Assembly: GCA_016839245.1 (NCBI GenBank)
Contig: JAEOUN010000067.1
Location: 41,473-105,472, forward strand
Length of the DNA: 64,000 nt
Direction of reading: 5' to 3'
From: Candidatus Thorarchaeota archaeon
Lineage (GTDB): Archaea; Asgardarchaeota; Thorarchaeia; Thorarchaeales; Thorarchaeaceae
Shown here: in pieces, positions 1 through 6,730 of the stretch
Numbering within the stretch: the first letter of the stretch is position 1
Layout of the letters: the number at the start of each line of letters is the position of its first letter
Notes under the pieces: model-generated
Seen by the model: the letters and a program-made list of their open reading frames with translations, nothing else
What the model was told of the DNA's origin: nothing
Database searches by the model: none
Program-made: the position numbers and the translations under genes

Positions 1-572
1 TTGGTGACAGAATCCCATCCAAGGTCATAATGAGAACCTCGCATACCTTCGCTATCAAAGAGATGAATAAGTAGATCATTTTCATGAGCTCCGCCGGCTG
101 TAAGAAGACTATCTTTTTCTATAAAGCCAGTGGCTGAACCAACAACATAAGTAGATGAAGAACGCGGATTGGTATGACCACGTACGATGGGTATTCTAAA
201 AGTATGAGAGCCTGATATCAATCCATCAAGTATAGCTTCACCAATTTTTTGGTCAGAATAAGACAACGCCACAGCAAAGGAGGTAGGTATACCGCCAGCG
301 GCATAGATGTCCATCACATTTGCTAAGACCACATTAAAACCTGCAGCGCGGGGATGTTGCAGACACAAATCTTCAACGATTGCATCAGTTGTCAGAAGGA
401 TAACATCATCGGAATTCGTAGCGATAGCAGCTGAGTCTTCTCCAAGACTGTGAGGTGTGTCACCTCTGAATGATTTTGCACGAAGTTTGTCAATAATTGA
501 TGGAAGTACAAACTTGCGAGAGATACCATCGAATGTCAATAGCATTTGTAAGATATCATTAAGGCGTGTCAA
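1..572 (-). CDS. PurM/ThiL/HypE-superfamily protein (AIR synthase-related), 3' part missing
   Basis: About 190 N-terminal residues are present; the rest lies beyond the left edge. The visible part has the layout of the AIR synthase N-terminal domain: GEDSAAI near residue 44, TTDAIVED near 61, NVMDIYAAGG near 85 and TAGG near 158. The acidic residues in these motifs bind Mg-nucleotide in ThiL, PurM, SelD and HypE. The reading frame is closed by a TAG immediately upstream, so the start is most likely TTG at 572, preceded by a GGTGG ribosome binding site. Family members activate substrates by ATP-dependent phosphorylation or dehydration. The sequence looks closest to the AIR-synthase-like group that includes the methanogenesis marker 2 proteins, but the substrate cannot be told from this fragment. 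It is the last visible gene of a leftward run starting near 3662. Confidence 0.75.
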   Translation of the reverse strand, partial: MTRLNDILQMLLTFDGISRKFVLPSIIDKLRAKSFRGDTPHSLGEDSAAIATNSDDVILLTTDAIVEDLCLQHPRAAGFNVVLANVMDIYAAGGIPTSFAVALSYSDQKIGEAILDGLISGSHTFRIPIVRGHTNPRSSSTYVVGSATGFIEKDSLLTAGGAHENDLLIHLFDSEGMRGSHYDLGWDSVT

Positions 573-605
573 GCACTACCACCTAGTAGACGTATGTCTT
601 GACTT

Positions 606-806
606 CTATGGTCCGGTCATAAAATCTATTGCGAAGGCAGCCTGGCCAAGTATAATACCAATTCCAAGTAGTGAGATGCCAATCATAAAGTAGATGAGAG
701 CTCTCATTTCAGGACGAATTTCTTCTAGCAATTTAGTTACACCTTCGCTATATGCGTTGGATTTCGTGATGCTTATAGACGTTTTGGGCGTTTTTGAATC
801 GACCAA
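606..806 (-). CDS. Small membrane protein with one C-terminal transmembrane segment
   Basis: A 66-residue protein with a polar, Lys/Ser/Thr-rich N-terminal half and one hydrophobic stretch at roughly residues 36-60 (ALIYFMIGISLLGIGIILGQ). It sits 9 bases downstream of the Cys-rich gene and just upstream of the PurM-like gene, all leftward, which supports translation. The start appears to be TTG with a weak AAGG upstream. The architecture (soluble head, C-terminal membrane anchor) resembles tail-anchored proteins and in outline Sec61-beta/SecG, but no conserved Sec61-beta signature was found, so no function is assigned. Confidence 0.5.
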   Translation of the reverse strand: MVDSKTPKTSISITKSNAYSEGVTKLLEEIRPEMRALIYFMIGISLLGIGIILGQAAFAIDFMTGP

Positions 807-815
807 GAAGCCTTA

Positions 816-1115
816 CTACTTAATACGAAACTTCTTTGCTATATCTTTTGGGATGGCATCAGGATATTCATCATCTTTGGATGATACCACTGGTTCTACT
901 ACTTTTTTGCCTAAAGGTTTGCAAGTTCCATCATCAAGCATACGTCGCTCAAAGCATTTTGAGAATTGGCACCATGCTCCGTCGCATTCTTCATCTATCC
1001 AGGCACACCAAGCAGTCTTCTTACCTCCTTTTTGAAGGAATTTCAGAGCAGAGGGTTGTTTGGTACATTTGAAATTTCTACAAAGTGCAGTACATTCTTT
1101 TTCACCGGGTATCAT
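816..1115 (-). CDS. Small cysteine-rich protein, function unknown
   Basis: About 99 residues with eight cysteines arranged C-x3-C-x4-C, then after a basic stretch a WC pair, C-x4-C, C-x4-C and a last C before a Lys-rich tail. Such spacing suggests a metal- or cluster-binding fold. The ATG at 1115 has a GGAGCG about nine bases upstream; an in-frame ATG seven codons further up (1136) lacks one, so the shorter form is preferred. It lies between the coiled-coil zinc-ribbon gene and the small membrane protein gene on the same strand. I do not recognise the family. Confidence 0.6.
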   Translation of the reverse strand: MIPGEKECTALCRNFKCTKQPSALKFLQKGGKKTAWCAWIDEECDGAWCQFSKCFERRMLDDGTCKPLGKKVVEPVVSSKDDEYPDAIPKDIAKKFRIK

Positions 1116-1154
1116 AACACTTCGCTCCAAAATCATATTTCTAACTAGTCTTAC

Positions 1155-1967
1155 TCATCTCTTCATTGCTATACCAAGTAATTCATCTAGTCGCCTTTGA
1201 CCTCCTTCAATGACCCGCATTGCACGTTCTAGTCTTGCCATAGACTCCTCGTACTTTACTCTAGAAATATCACCGATCTTGAACTTGGCATCAAGTCGAC
1301 TCTTTTCTTTTTGGAGTGCTTTCAAGGAACTCTTAATCCCTCTCGACCATTTCTTCGCTGTCTTTATCGAGCTCTTAAGATTAGATCGCAGATTCTTTAA
1401 ATTAGTCATAATCTCCTCACGTTGCTCGTGGTAGACCTCTCTGTCTAATGTCCCTGAGATCTCGTCAAGCTTTGTTTGCTTTGATTCGTATGTATCGAGA
1501 GCCTCCAGAAGCTGTTGCAGAACCAGCTTTTGTTTAACAGAAGTCAATTCATGCTTCCGTTGCTTAAGTCGCTCAAACTCATCACGTAGTGTTTCAGCAT
1601 GTTGAGTTAGAAGAGTTCTGTCAGCTTGCTGAAGTCGAAGTGCCTGTCTAGTTGCACGAGTCTGCTCAATAATCCGTTCCAGTTCGTCATCAATAACTTC
1701 TAGCTCTGCCTGAGATAGTAATATTGCAGATGAATCATGATCCATATCATCTATGATAACATCAAAATGAGGAAGAGGAGCTGCAATCTCATCAAGTTTT
1801 GAATCAGTTTCAACAAATTCTTCATTGGATCGAATGATATCAGTGGAAGATTGATCAGTTTCTATCGAAGGTAATGGTTCTCCACATATTTTGCAAAATT
1901 TACCCTCGGGTACTTCATGACCGCAAGAAGGACATTCAACAATTGATTCTGGCATTCTCGATTCCAT
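1155..1967 (-). CDS. Zinc-ribbon protein with long coiled coil
   Basis: A 270-residue protein. The N-terminus carries a C4 zinc ribbon (CPSC near residue 12, CKIC near residue 25). An acidic low-complexity linker to about residue 85 follows, then a long region rich in Leu, Glu, Lys, Arg and Gln with heptad character to the C-terminus. No catalytic motif is visible and there is no membrane segment. The layout is that of a cytoplasmic scaffold or complex-assembly protein. Two in-frame ATGs (1967 and 1955) are possible starts; neither has a strong ribosome binding site. It is in the leftward run EndA, 105-residue protein, this gene, Cys-rich gene. Confidence 0.65.
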   Translation of the reverse strand: MESRMPESIVECPSCGHEVPEGKFCKICGEPLPSIETDQSSTDIIRSNEEFVETDSKLDEIAAPLPHFDVIIDDMDHDSSAILLSQAELEVIDDELERIIEQTRATRQALRLQQADRTLLTQHAETLRDEFERLKQRKHELTSVKQKLVLQQLLEALDTYESKQTKLDEISGTLDREVYHEQREEIMTNLKNLRSNLKSSIKTAKKWSRGIKSSLKALQKEKSRLDAKFKIGDISRVKYEESMARLERAMRVIEGGQRRLDELLGIAMKR

Positions 1968-2017
1968 CCGCAGTGATTACGGGTCTGACAACACAGACCA
2001 TCTAGTTAGTGCAAGAT

Positions 2018-2335
2018 TCACGTTAGTGTGCCTAATCGACTTGCAACCTCATCGAGCTGTGCCTTAGTTGTTACAATAGATTCAGCACCATAAGTAGGGA
2101 GCACTTTGAGCTCTTCGACTAGTAATGCAATTGCCTTTACTGAGTCAATTTCCTTCTTGTCTAATGATCCATCGGGAAAAGTGAGTGATACCTCAACCCA
2201 CTGTGCCTTTGTTTCATCAACTGGAAAGAGACAGTAAATATAATCATCGTTACTGCAGATGAAAGAGGGGGTCTTCTCCCATGCCTCAGCAAGCAGTACA
2301 CCAAATGCCTTTGCGTTTTCAGCTTTATCAGCCAT
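2018..2335 (-). CDS. Hypothetical 105-residue protein
   Basis: A small acidic soluble protein without cysteine clusters or transmembrane segments. The ATG at 2335 is preceded by GAGGATG at a good distance, supporting real translation. The C-terminal half looks helical. It lies between EndA and the zinc-ribbon coiled-coil gene and is probably co-transcribed with them. I recognise no domain. Confidence 0.6.
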   Translation of the reverse strand: MADKAENAKAFGVLLAEAWEKTPSFICSNDDYIYCLFPVDETKAQWVEVSLTFPDGSLDKKEIDSVKAIALLVEELKVLPTYGAESIVTTKAQLDEVASRLGTLT

Positions 2336-2417
2336 CAGGATTCATCCTCGGGGCTAGATGTTATATCACACATCGTGATTGCCAACTTAATTGTTTTGCT
2401 TATGGATAGTATTGGCG

Positions 2418-2981
2418 CTATGGACGATGCCAGACGAAAGAATAATGTGCAATCTCACCATTCTCTTTTACTGTTGCAATGATAAAGCGTTTTCTTACAC
2501 TCGTAGCAAGTCGTCCTGCACGAACAATATCAAGTGGTACTACACCATCTTTCTGAGGAATAACATGAACAAGAAATGGAGCATGATCTAGACCAGGACC
2601 TTTTTCATAGACTGCAAAGTCAGTTCCAAATTTCAGGCCGGGTCGTACAATATATCCCTTATCACGAAGTTGACTATACACTAAGAATCTATCCTTAAAA
2701 TCATCAGATATCTTTGTACCTAATTCCAAGAGGCGGTCTATGCTAATGATTTGATGATTAGAGTCAAGCACTTGAAGTCGTGATTTCTTGGTCAAATAAG
2801 TGCACTCTAAGAGAGAGAGTTCAAGAGGCTTATCAAATACAGAGGACTTAGGTTTTCGTATCCCTACGGGTTGACCGAAGTAGCCCGCTTCATAGAGTAG
2901 CATTCCATCTTCAGGATTCCAGACAATAGCTCGATCGCCAACCAGTACTGCCACTGGAAGTTTCGAATCATCATCTGTCAA
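2418..2981 (-). CDS. endA: tRNA-splicing endonuclease EndA
   Basis: Cleaves bulge-helix-bulge structures to remove introns from tRNA and rRNA precursors. The 187-residue length matches the single-domain archaeal subunit. The C-terminal catalytic domain begins near DRFLVYSQLRDKGYIVRPG (residues 97-115). The catalytic triad can be read as Tyr125 in FAVYEKGPG, His133 in LDHAPFLVH and Lys164 in SVRKRFIIA. The N-terminal domain is about 90 residues. The gene shares the window with a tRNA-Ser that carries two introns (47218-47367), a direct potential substrate. Whether this enzyme is a homotetramer or has a partner subunit cannot be read here; no second subunit gene is present in the window. Confidence 0.93.
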   Translation of the reverse strand: MTDDDSKLPVAVLVGDRAIVWNPEDGMLLYEAGYFGQPVGIRKPKSSVFDKPLELSLLECTYLTKKSRLQVLDSNHQIISIDRLLELGTKISDDFKDRFLVYSQLRDKGYIVRPGLKFGTDFAVYEKGPGLDHAPFLVHVIPQKDGVVPLDIVRAGRLATSVRKRFIIATVKENGEIAHYSFVWHRP

Positions 2982-2999
2982 TCTTAGACACCCACTATA

Positions 3000-3662
3000 T
3001 CACATATTCAATGTGAGAGATAATGTTCTAATTGTGATTGCGGCATCTTCGCCAAAGTTGGAGATATCTTCTATCATGTTGATGAAGTCACGAAATCTCA
3101 GGATAACAGCAAAGGGAATATTTGCAGGATAGAGTAGAGTCACAATCTCTCTCTGTACTTCATCAACTTGCTTCTCAATCTTGCATATATCATCAGCACG
3201 TTTCATTGATTCCTGCATATTGATTGAGAGAAATCGTACTGCCTCTCTCTGTTGTGTAATTTCCTCAATAACTAACTCGCAAAGCTTTCTAATCTTATCC
3301 TTCAAATCACCCTCAGGAGCCCATTGGTCCTCAATGGCTGCCAGATGATACATACACCATTCTGCTCCATCAGCTAGTTTATCATTGTAATGAACAAGAC
3401 GAAGAAGATCCTCTCTCTGTAGTAAAGCATGGGCCTTTGCAAGCTCATTTAAGATTGTACGCTTCAAATCATCGCCCTTAACCTCAAGTGAGGTGACCTT
3501 TTCGAGATCTTCTTTTGTAATTGATGCGTTGCCATCTAACCATTCGATCACAGCATTAGAAACCATTTTACTAGCAGACAGAGCTATCCTAAAATGCTCT
3601 TCAATCATCTGGGTGATGTTACTGAGTTCGGATGTTAGAAATCTATCATTATCGAGGACCAT
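3000..3662 (-). CDS. DUF47 / PhoU-like protein (phosphate transport accessory)
   Basis: About 220 residues, almost entirely helical, with the DUF47 (TIGR00153) pattern: paired three-helix bundles with acidic patches (EVKGDDLKRTI near the first third, KIEKQVDEVQREIV near the last third) and the ending FRDFINMIEDISNFGEDA. DUF47 proteins are usually paired with PitA-type phosphate permeases and bind metal clusters through E-x3-D motifs. No permease is adjacent; UppP is divergent. ATG at 3662 is chosen; a GTG three codons upstream (3671) is the alternative and neither has a strong ribosome binding site. Confidence 0.82.
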   Translation of the reverse strand: MVLDNDRFLTSELSNITQMIEEHFRIALSASKMVSNAVIEWLDGNASITKEDLEKVTSLEVKGDDLKRTILNELAKAHALLQREDLLRLVHYNDKLADGAEWCMYHLAAIEDQWAPEGDLKDKIRKLCELVIEEITQQREAVRFLSINMQESMKRADDICKIEKQVDEVQREIVTLLYPANIPFAVILRFRDFINMIEDISNFGEDAAITIRTLSLTLNM

Positions 3663-3742
3663 TTTATGCACTCTTCTTAATCTGGTGACGGTTGGAGTAT
3701 CTTTTTAATTCTTCTGGACATCGCCGAATAGAGGAAATTCAC

Positions 3743-4540
3743 ATGGAGATCTGGCAGATAATAGTTGCGATTCTTCAAGGACTTATTGAGTGGCTTCCAA
3801 TCAGCAGTGAAGGTCAAGTTGTGTTTTTCATATATAATTTTACATTAGTTCCAAAAGAGGAGATTCTATCACTAGTTATCTGGCTTCATCTAGGAACTGC
3901 ATTAGCAGTGATTGCACGATATCCAAAGAAAATCTTCGAAATTGCTTTTCTGAAAGACAGAAAAATGCTGAAACTGCTAATATTGGCGACAGCTGGGACA
4001 GCTGTAACGGCAATTCCACTGTATGTATTTCTCAAAGCAAGTATAACAGCTTTTCAAGGAGAATTATTGAATATCTTGGTTGGTGTTCTTCTACTTGTGA
4101 CAGCCATTATGCTATATCTGCCGACACGTGCAACAAATGAGATCAATCAAGAAGAATCAATGAAAGACATCACAGAGAAGGAAGCACTTGTGACTGGATT
4201 GATTCAGGGGGCAGCAGTACTTCCAGGACTAAGCCGTTCAGGAGTCACTATTTCCTCACTTCTCATGCAGAAAACAGACAAAGAAACAGCTCTTCAATTT
4301 AGTTTCCTAATGAGTGTACCGGCTGTCTTAGGTGTCCTTGTCTTAGAAATTGTAACAGGAGCGCAGATACCAGCAAGTGTAAGCTTGTTTGATCTGATAA
4401 TAATCGAGGTAGTTGTTTTCATTGTTGGCCTTGGTTCAATGGAATTTCTTTTACGTTTGGCAAGAAAGATTAGTTTCTGGAAACTTTGTCTAGTATTGGG
4501 AATAATAGCAATAGTATTTGGACTTCCAACTTTCCTGTAG
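3743..4540 (+). CDS. uppP: Undecaprenyl-diphosphatase-like (UppP/BacA family)
   Basis: An integral membrane enzyme that hydrolyses polyprenyl diphosphate to the monophosphate and so recycles the lipid carrier for glycan assembly. The start region reads IVAILQGLIEWLPISSEGQ, the first BacA signature, and a second signature PGLSRSG is at about two thirds of the protein. Seven to eight hydrophobic segments are visible over 265 residues, the usual family length. The ATG at 3743 has GAGGA upstream. In archaea the substrate would be dolichyl or another polyprenyl diphosphate, used for N-glycosylation. It is divergent from the DUF47 gene with an 80-base shared promoter region. Confidence 0.88.
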   Translation: MEIWQIIVAILQGLIEWLPISSEGQVVFFIYNFTLVPKEEILSLVIWLHLGTALAVIARYPKKIFEIAFLKDRKMLKLLILATAGTAVTAIPLYVFLKASITAFQGELLNILVGVLLLVTAIMLYLPTRATNEINQEESMKDITEKEALVTGLIQGAAVLPGLSRSGVTISSLLMQKTDKETALQFSFLMSVPAVLGVLVLEIVTGAQIPASVSLFDLIIIEVVVFIVGLGSMEFLLRLARKISFWKLCLVLGIIAIVFGLPTFL

Positions 4541-4551
4541 ATATCTACATA

Positions 4552-5268
4552 TCATGGACGTTTCTGAAACATGATAGCAATAGGTGCGTTAGCCTTACGC
4601 CACTCTGCTAGCTTTCCTTCATAGTTTAAGGGAATAGGATGCCTTCCATGATTTCCAATAACAATGAAGAGTGTGTTGTCACGAGCTTGGCGCAATAGGA
4701 CCTTAATCCAATTATCAGTTCGACGTACAATTTTCTCGAGAAGAGTCTTGGGAGGAGTTCTATGCCCATATTGTGCATAAAGACTCTCAAAATCAAGAAA
4801 GTGAAGATACAAAAGTTCACTCTTGAAAATATGTTTTGTTGACTCGATATAAGTTGCCATATCATCACGAGGATTAACAGAATAGTTTGGATCAAATCCG
4901 AAATCGGTCATATCTTGTTCACGACAGATGACCCTTGTCACTTTTCCACGACCTCTGACATAATCTATCAGATGAAATCCCTGTATATTCCCATGTAACA
5001 ACTTTTGAATCAGTGGGACAGCATAAGGATCATCTGTTTCCAGAAGTGCTAGAGCTTCCATGTTCTTGATTAATGCCTCAGGTTTGTAAACCACAGCTTC
5101 GAATAGACCAAAATTATCGATTACTACCATGACAACAGCCTTTGCATTGAACTTTGCAATCAACTCCTGATTTGGGGGAAGAAAACCCTCAGGTATATCG
5201 AGCCCTAGTAAACCAAGAATTGTGGAGGGAAATTCCATTGCAGTAGTTCGTATCTGTGGAAAAGTCAT
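4552..5268 (-). CDS. Alkaline-phosphatase-superfamily-like protein, possibly without the catalytic nucleophile
   Basis: A 238-residue protein with alkaline phosphatase/phosphodiesterase fold elements: the first metal strand VVMVVIDNFGLFEA (about residue 45), a LYLHFLDFESLYAQYGH segment where family members have metal ligands (Asp, His), and LFIVIGNHGRHPIP near the C-terminus, matching the D/N-H-G strand. The usual Ser/Thr nucleophile shortly after the first Asp is not obvious, and the length is well below that of full phosphodiesterases. It may therefore be a reduced or non-catalytic member. The ATG at 5268 is preceded by GAGG. It converges on uppP with an 11-base gap. Confidence 0.6.
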   Translation of the reverse strand: MTFPQIRTTAMEFPSTILGLLGLDIPEGFLPPNQELIAKFNAKAVVMVVIDNFGLFEAVVYKPEALIKNMEALALLETDDPYAVPLIQKLLHGNIQGFHLIDYVRGRGKVTRVICREQDMTDFGFDPNYSVNPRDDMATYIESTKHIFKSELLYLHFLDFESLYAQYGHRTPPKTLLEKIVRRTDNWIKVLLRQARDNTLFIVIGNHGRHPIPLNYEGKLAEWRKANAPIAIMFQKRP

Positions 5269-5434
5269 TATAATATCCTCAATCCATTACTCCTTAATTA
5301 ACTGTGACACTCAATAACCTTTTGTGATTATCTATATTTCAACGGAACTGTCAAAAACCTTCCAGGATTAATCTTGTTTTGCGTATGGAAGATTTAAAGA
5401 GAACTCAAAGCTCAATTCATAAAGAGGTCCTGAT

Positions 5435-6403
5435 ATGACTCTCAGAGATGTTGTGTATAAAGACTCCATTAAGTTCATCCTCTCTGGAGGAAAGGGTGGC
5501 GTTGGAAAAACAAGTTGCGCAGGAGCAATGGCCGTATTATCAGCACGGCATGGCTTTCGAACATTAGTACTATCCACGGATCCAGCACACAGTCTAAGTG
5601 ATAGTTTTGACCAAGATCTCTCTGGCGGCGAGATTGTTCCCATAGAAGGTTTCGATAACCTCTGGGGAATGGAGATTAGTACTGAAAAAGGGATGCAACA
5701 ATTTCAGGATGCACTTGGTGATGGCATCGTGGGACCAGAGGCGCAAATGGCAGCAAATCTCATGGGAGATATGACAGGAATGGCACCACCGGGATCGGAT
5801 GAAGCAATGGCTTTCGGAAAGATACTGGAATTCATCGAGGATTCCTCTTATGATAGAGTAATCTTTGATACTGCCCCCACAGGACATACCCTGAAGCTTC
5901 TAGAATTACCTGACCTATTAGATAGCTGGCTAGGAAAAGTACTCACTCTTAGACAGAGGCTTAGCTCTATGATGGGAGGTCTTAGGAATTTATTTGGAGG
6001 AAAACAGGATGATGAAGATTCTTGGAAGATGCTTCAACAGACCAAAGACAAGATACGTGCAGCGAGAATCGAATTATCAGATCCAGATACGACACAATTT
6101 GTCGTAGTTATGATTCCAGAAGCAATGGCAGTCTTTGAAACACAACGACTACTGGCAAGTCTAGGGACATGGCATATTCCTGCCACTAAGATGGTGGTCA
6201 ACCAACTTGTTCCACCAAATCCAGTGTGTCAATTCTGTACAAAGAGGTTCGAGATGCAGCAATCAAATCTCAATGATATTCGTGAATTATATTCAGATAT
6301 GGACATAATTGAAGTACCATTGTTCGAAAAGGAAATTAGAGGGATTGAAGGTCTCACAAGACTAGGAGAGATACTGATTAGTGACAAGGAGGAAGGCTTA
6401 TGA
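5435..6403 (+). CDS. ArsA/Get3-family ATPase
   Basis: A soluble P-loop ATPase of 322 residues, the size of single-domain archaeal Get3. The deviant Walker A GGKGGVGKTS is at residues 18-27 with signature Lys20. Switch I is in STDPAHSLSDSFDQ (about 47-60), switch II in FDTAPTGHTLKLLELP, and a zinc CxxC lies in NPVCQFCTKRFEMQ near residue 270. Archaeal Get3 homologues bind the hydrophobic anchors of tail-anchored membrane proteins. A Met-rich helical region (ANLMGDMTGMAPPG) corresponds to the client-binding subdomain. GAGGT precedes the ATG. The stop overlaps the ATG of a 34-residue membrane peptide gene, suggesting translational coupling. Confidence 0.93.
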   Translation: MTLRDVVYKDSIKFILSGGKGGVGKTSCAGAMAVLSARHGFRTLVLSTDPAHSLSDSFDQDLSGGEIVPIEGFDNLWGMEISTEKGMQQFQDALGDGIVGPEAQMAANLMGDMTGMAPPGSDEAMAFGKILEFIEDSSYDRVIFDTAPTGHTLKLLELPDLLDSWLGKVLTLRQRLSSMMGGLRNLFGGKQDDEDSWKMLQQTKDKIRAARIELSDPDTTQFVVVMIPEAMAVFETQRLLASLGTWHIPATKMVVNQLVPPNPVCQFCTKRFEMQQSNLNDIRELYSDMDIIEVPLFEKEIRGIEGLTRLGEILISDKEEGL

Positions 6404-6504
6404 GAAAGGAAACTAAAAAGAAGATATTATCACTCATCTTTTTGTTTATCTTACTAGCATCAGCAGCGGTATCAACAATGCTTCTTCTTGGATGGTTTCA
6501 ATAA
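6400..6504 (+). CDS. 34-residue single-span membrane peptide overlapping the Get3 gene
   Basis: ATG at 6400 overlaps the Get3 TGA (ATGA junction) and is preceded by GGAGGAAGG, an excellent ribosome binding site inside the end of the Get3 gene. The peptide begins with a Lys-rich head (MRKETKKK) followed by about 24 hydrophobic residues and ends LLLGWFQ, so it is nearly all one transmembrane helix with an N-in charge bias. Nothing else is encoded in the short space before the convergent rpo12 gene. Identity is unknown. Because its neighbour handles membrane anchors, it could be a client, a membrane docking partner, or a small Sec-type subunit. The reading frame is short, so existence rests on the ribosome binding site and coupling. 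Confidence 0.55.
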   Translation: MRKETKKKILSLIFLFILLASAAVSTMLLLGWFQ

Positions 6505-6516
6505 ATAGAAGAGATT

Positions 6517-6660
6517 CTAGATGCCCTTAACACGTTTGACCACGGGAGGACGTATTTTGTATAGGATTCTGCCACCACAATATGGACATTTGACTCCTGG
6601 AAGGGTTTTAAGACCATCAGGGGTTACTTCTCGGTTGCAGCTATGACATATGTATACCAT
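6517..6660 (-). CDS. rpo12: DNA-directed RNA polymerase subunit Rpo12 (RpoP)
   Basis: A 47-residue zinc protein, the archaeal counterpart of eukaryotic Rpb12/Rpc10. It contains CHSC near residue 5 and CPYCGGR near residue 25, then the characteristic ending YKIRPPVVKRVKGI. It forms part of the Rpo3/Rpo10/Rpo11/Rpo12 assembly platform of the polymerase. The start is ATG at 6660 with GGTGGAG just upstream. The gene is convergent with the Get3/peptide pair, with only 12 bases between stops, and lies downstream of the radical SAM gene on the same strand. Confidence 0.93.
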   Translation of the reverse strand: MVYICHSCNREVTPDGLKTLPGVKCPYCGGRILYKIRPPVVKRVKGI

Positions 6661-6730
6661 GGTGCTCCACCAATTGGCTTTCGATTAGTTTAGCAATATG
6701 AACCTTTGCTTTAAGCAAGAATCGAAGATA

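Noticed and set aside
606..806. Sec61-beta identity for the small membrane protein
   Set aside because: General layout agrees but the conserved segment before the membrane span is not recognisable.
694..1035. 113-codon plus-strand frame over the Cys-rich and small membrane protein genes
   Set aside because: The minus-strand frames have ribosome binding sites and protein-like composition; this one is Ser-rich and unstructured, typical of antisense.
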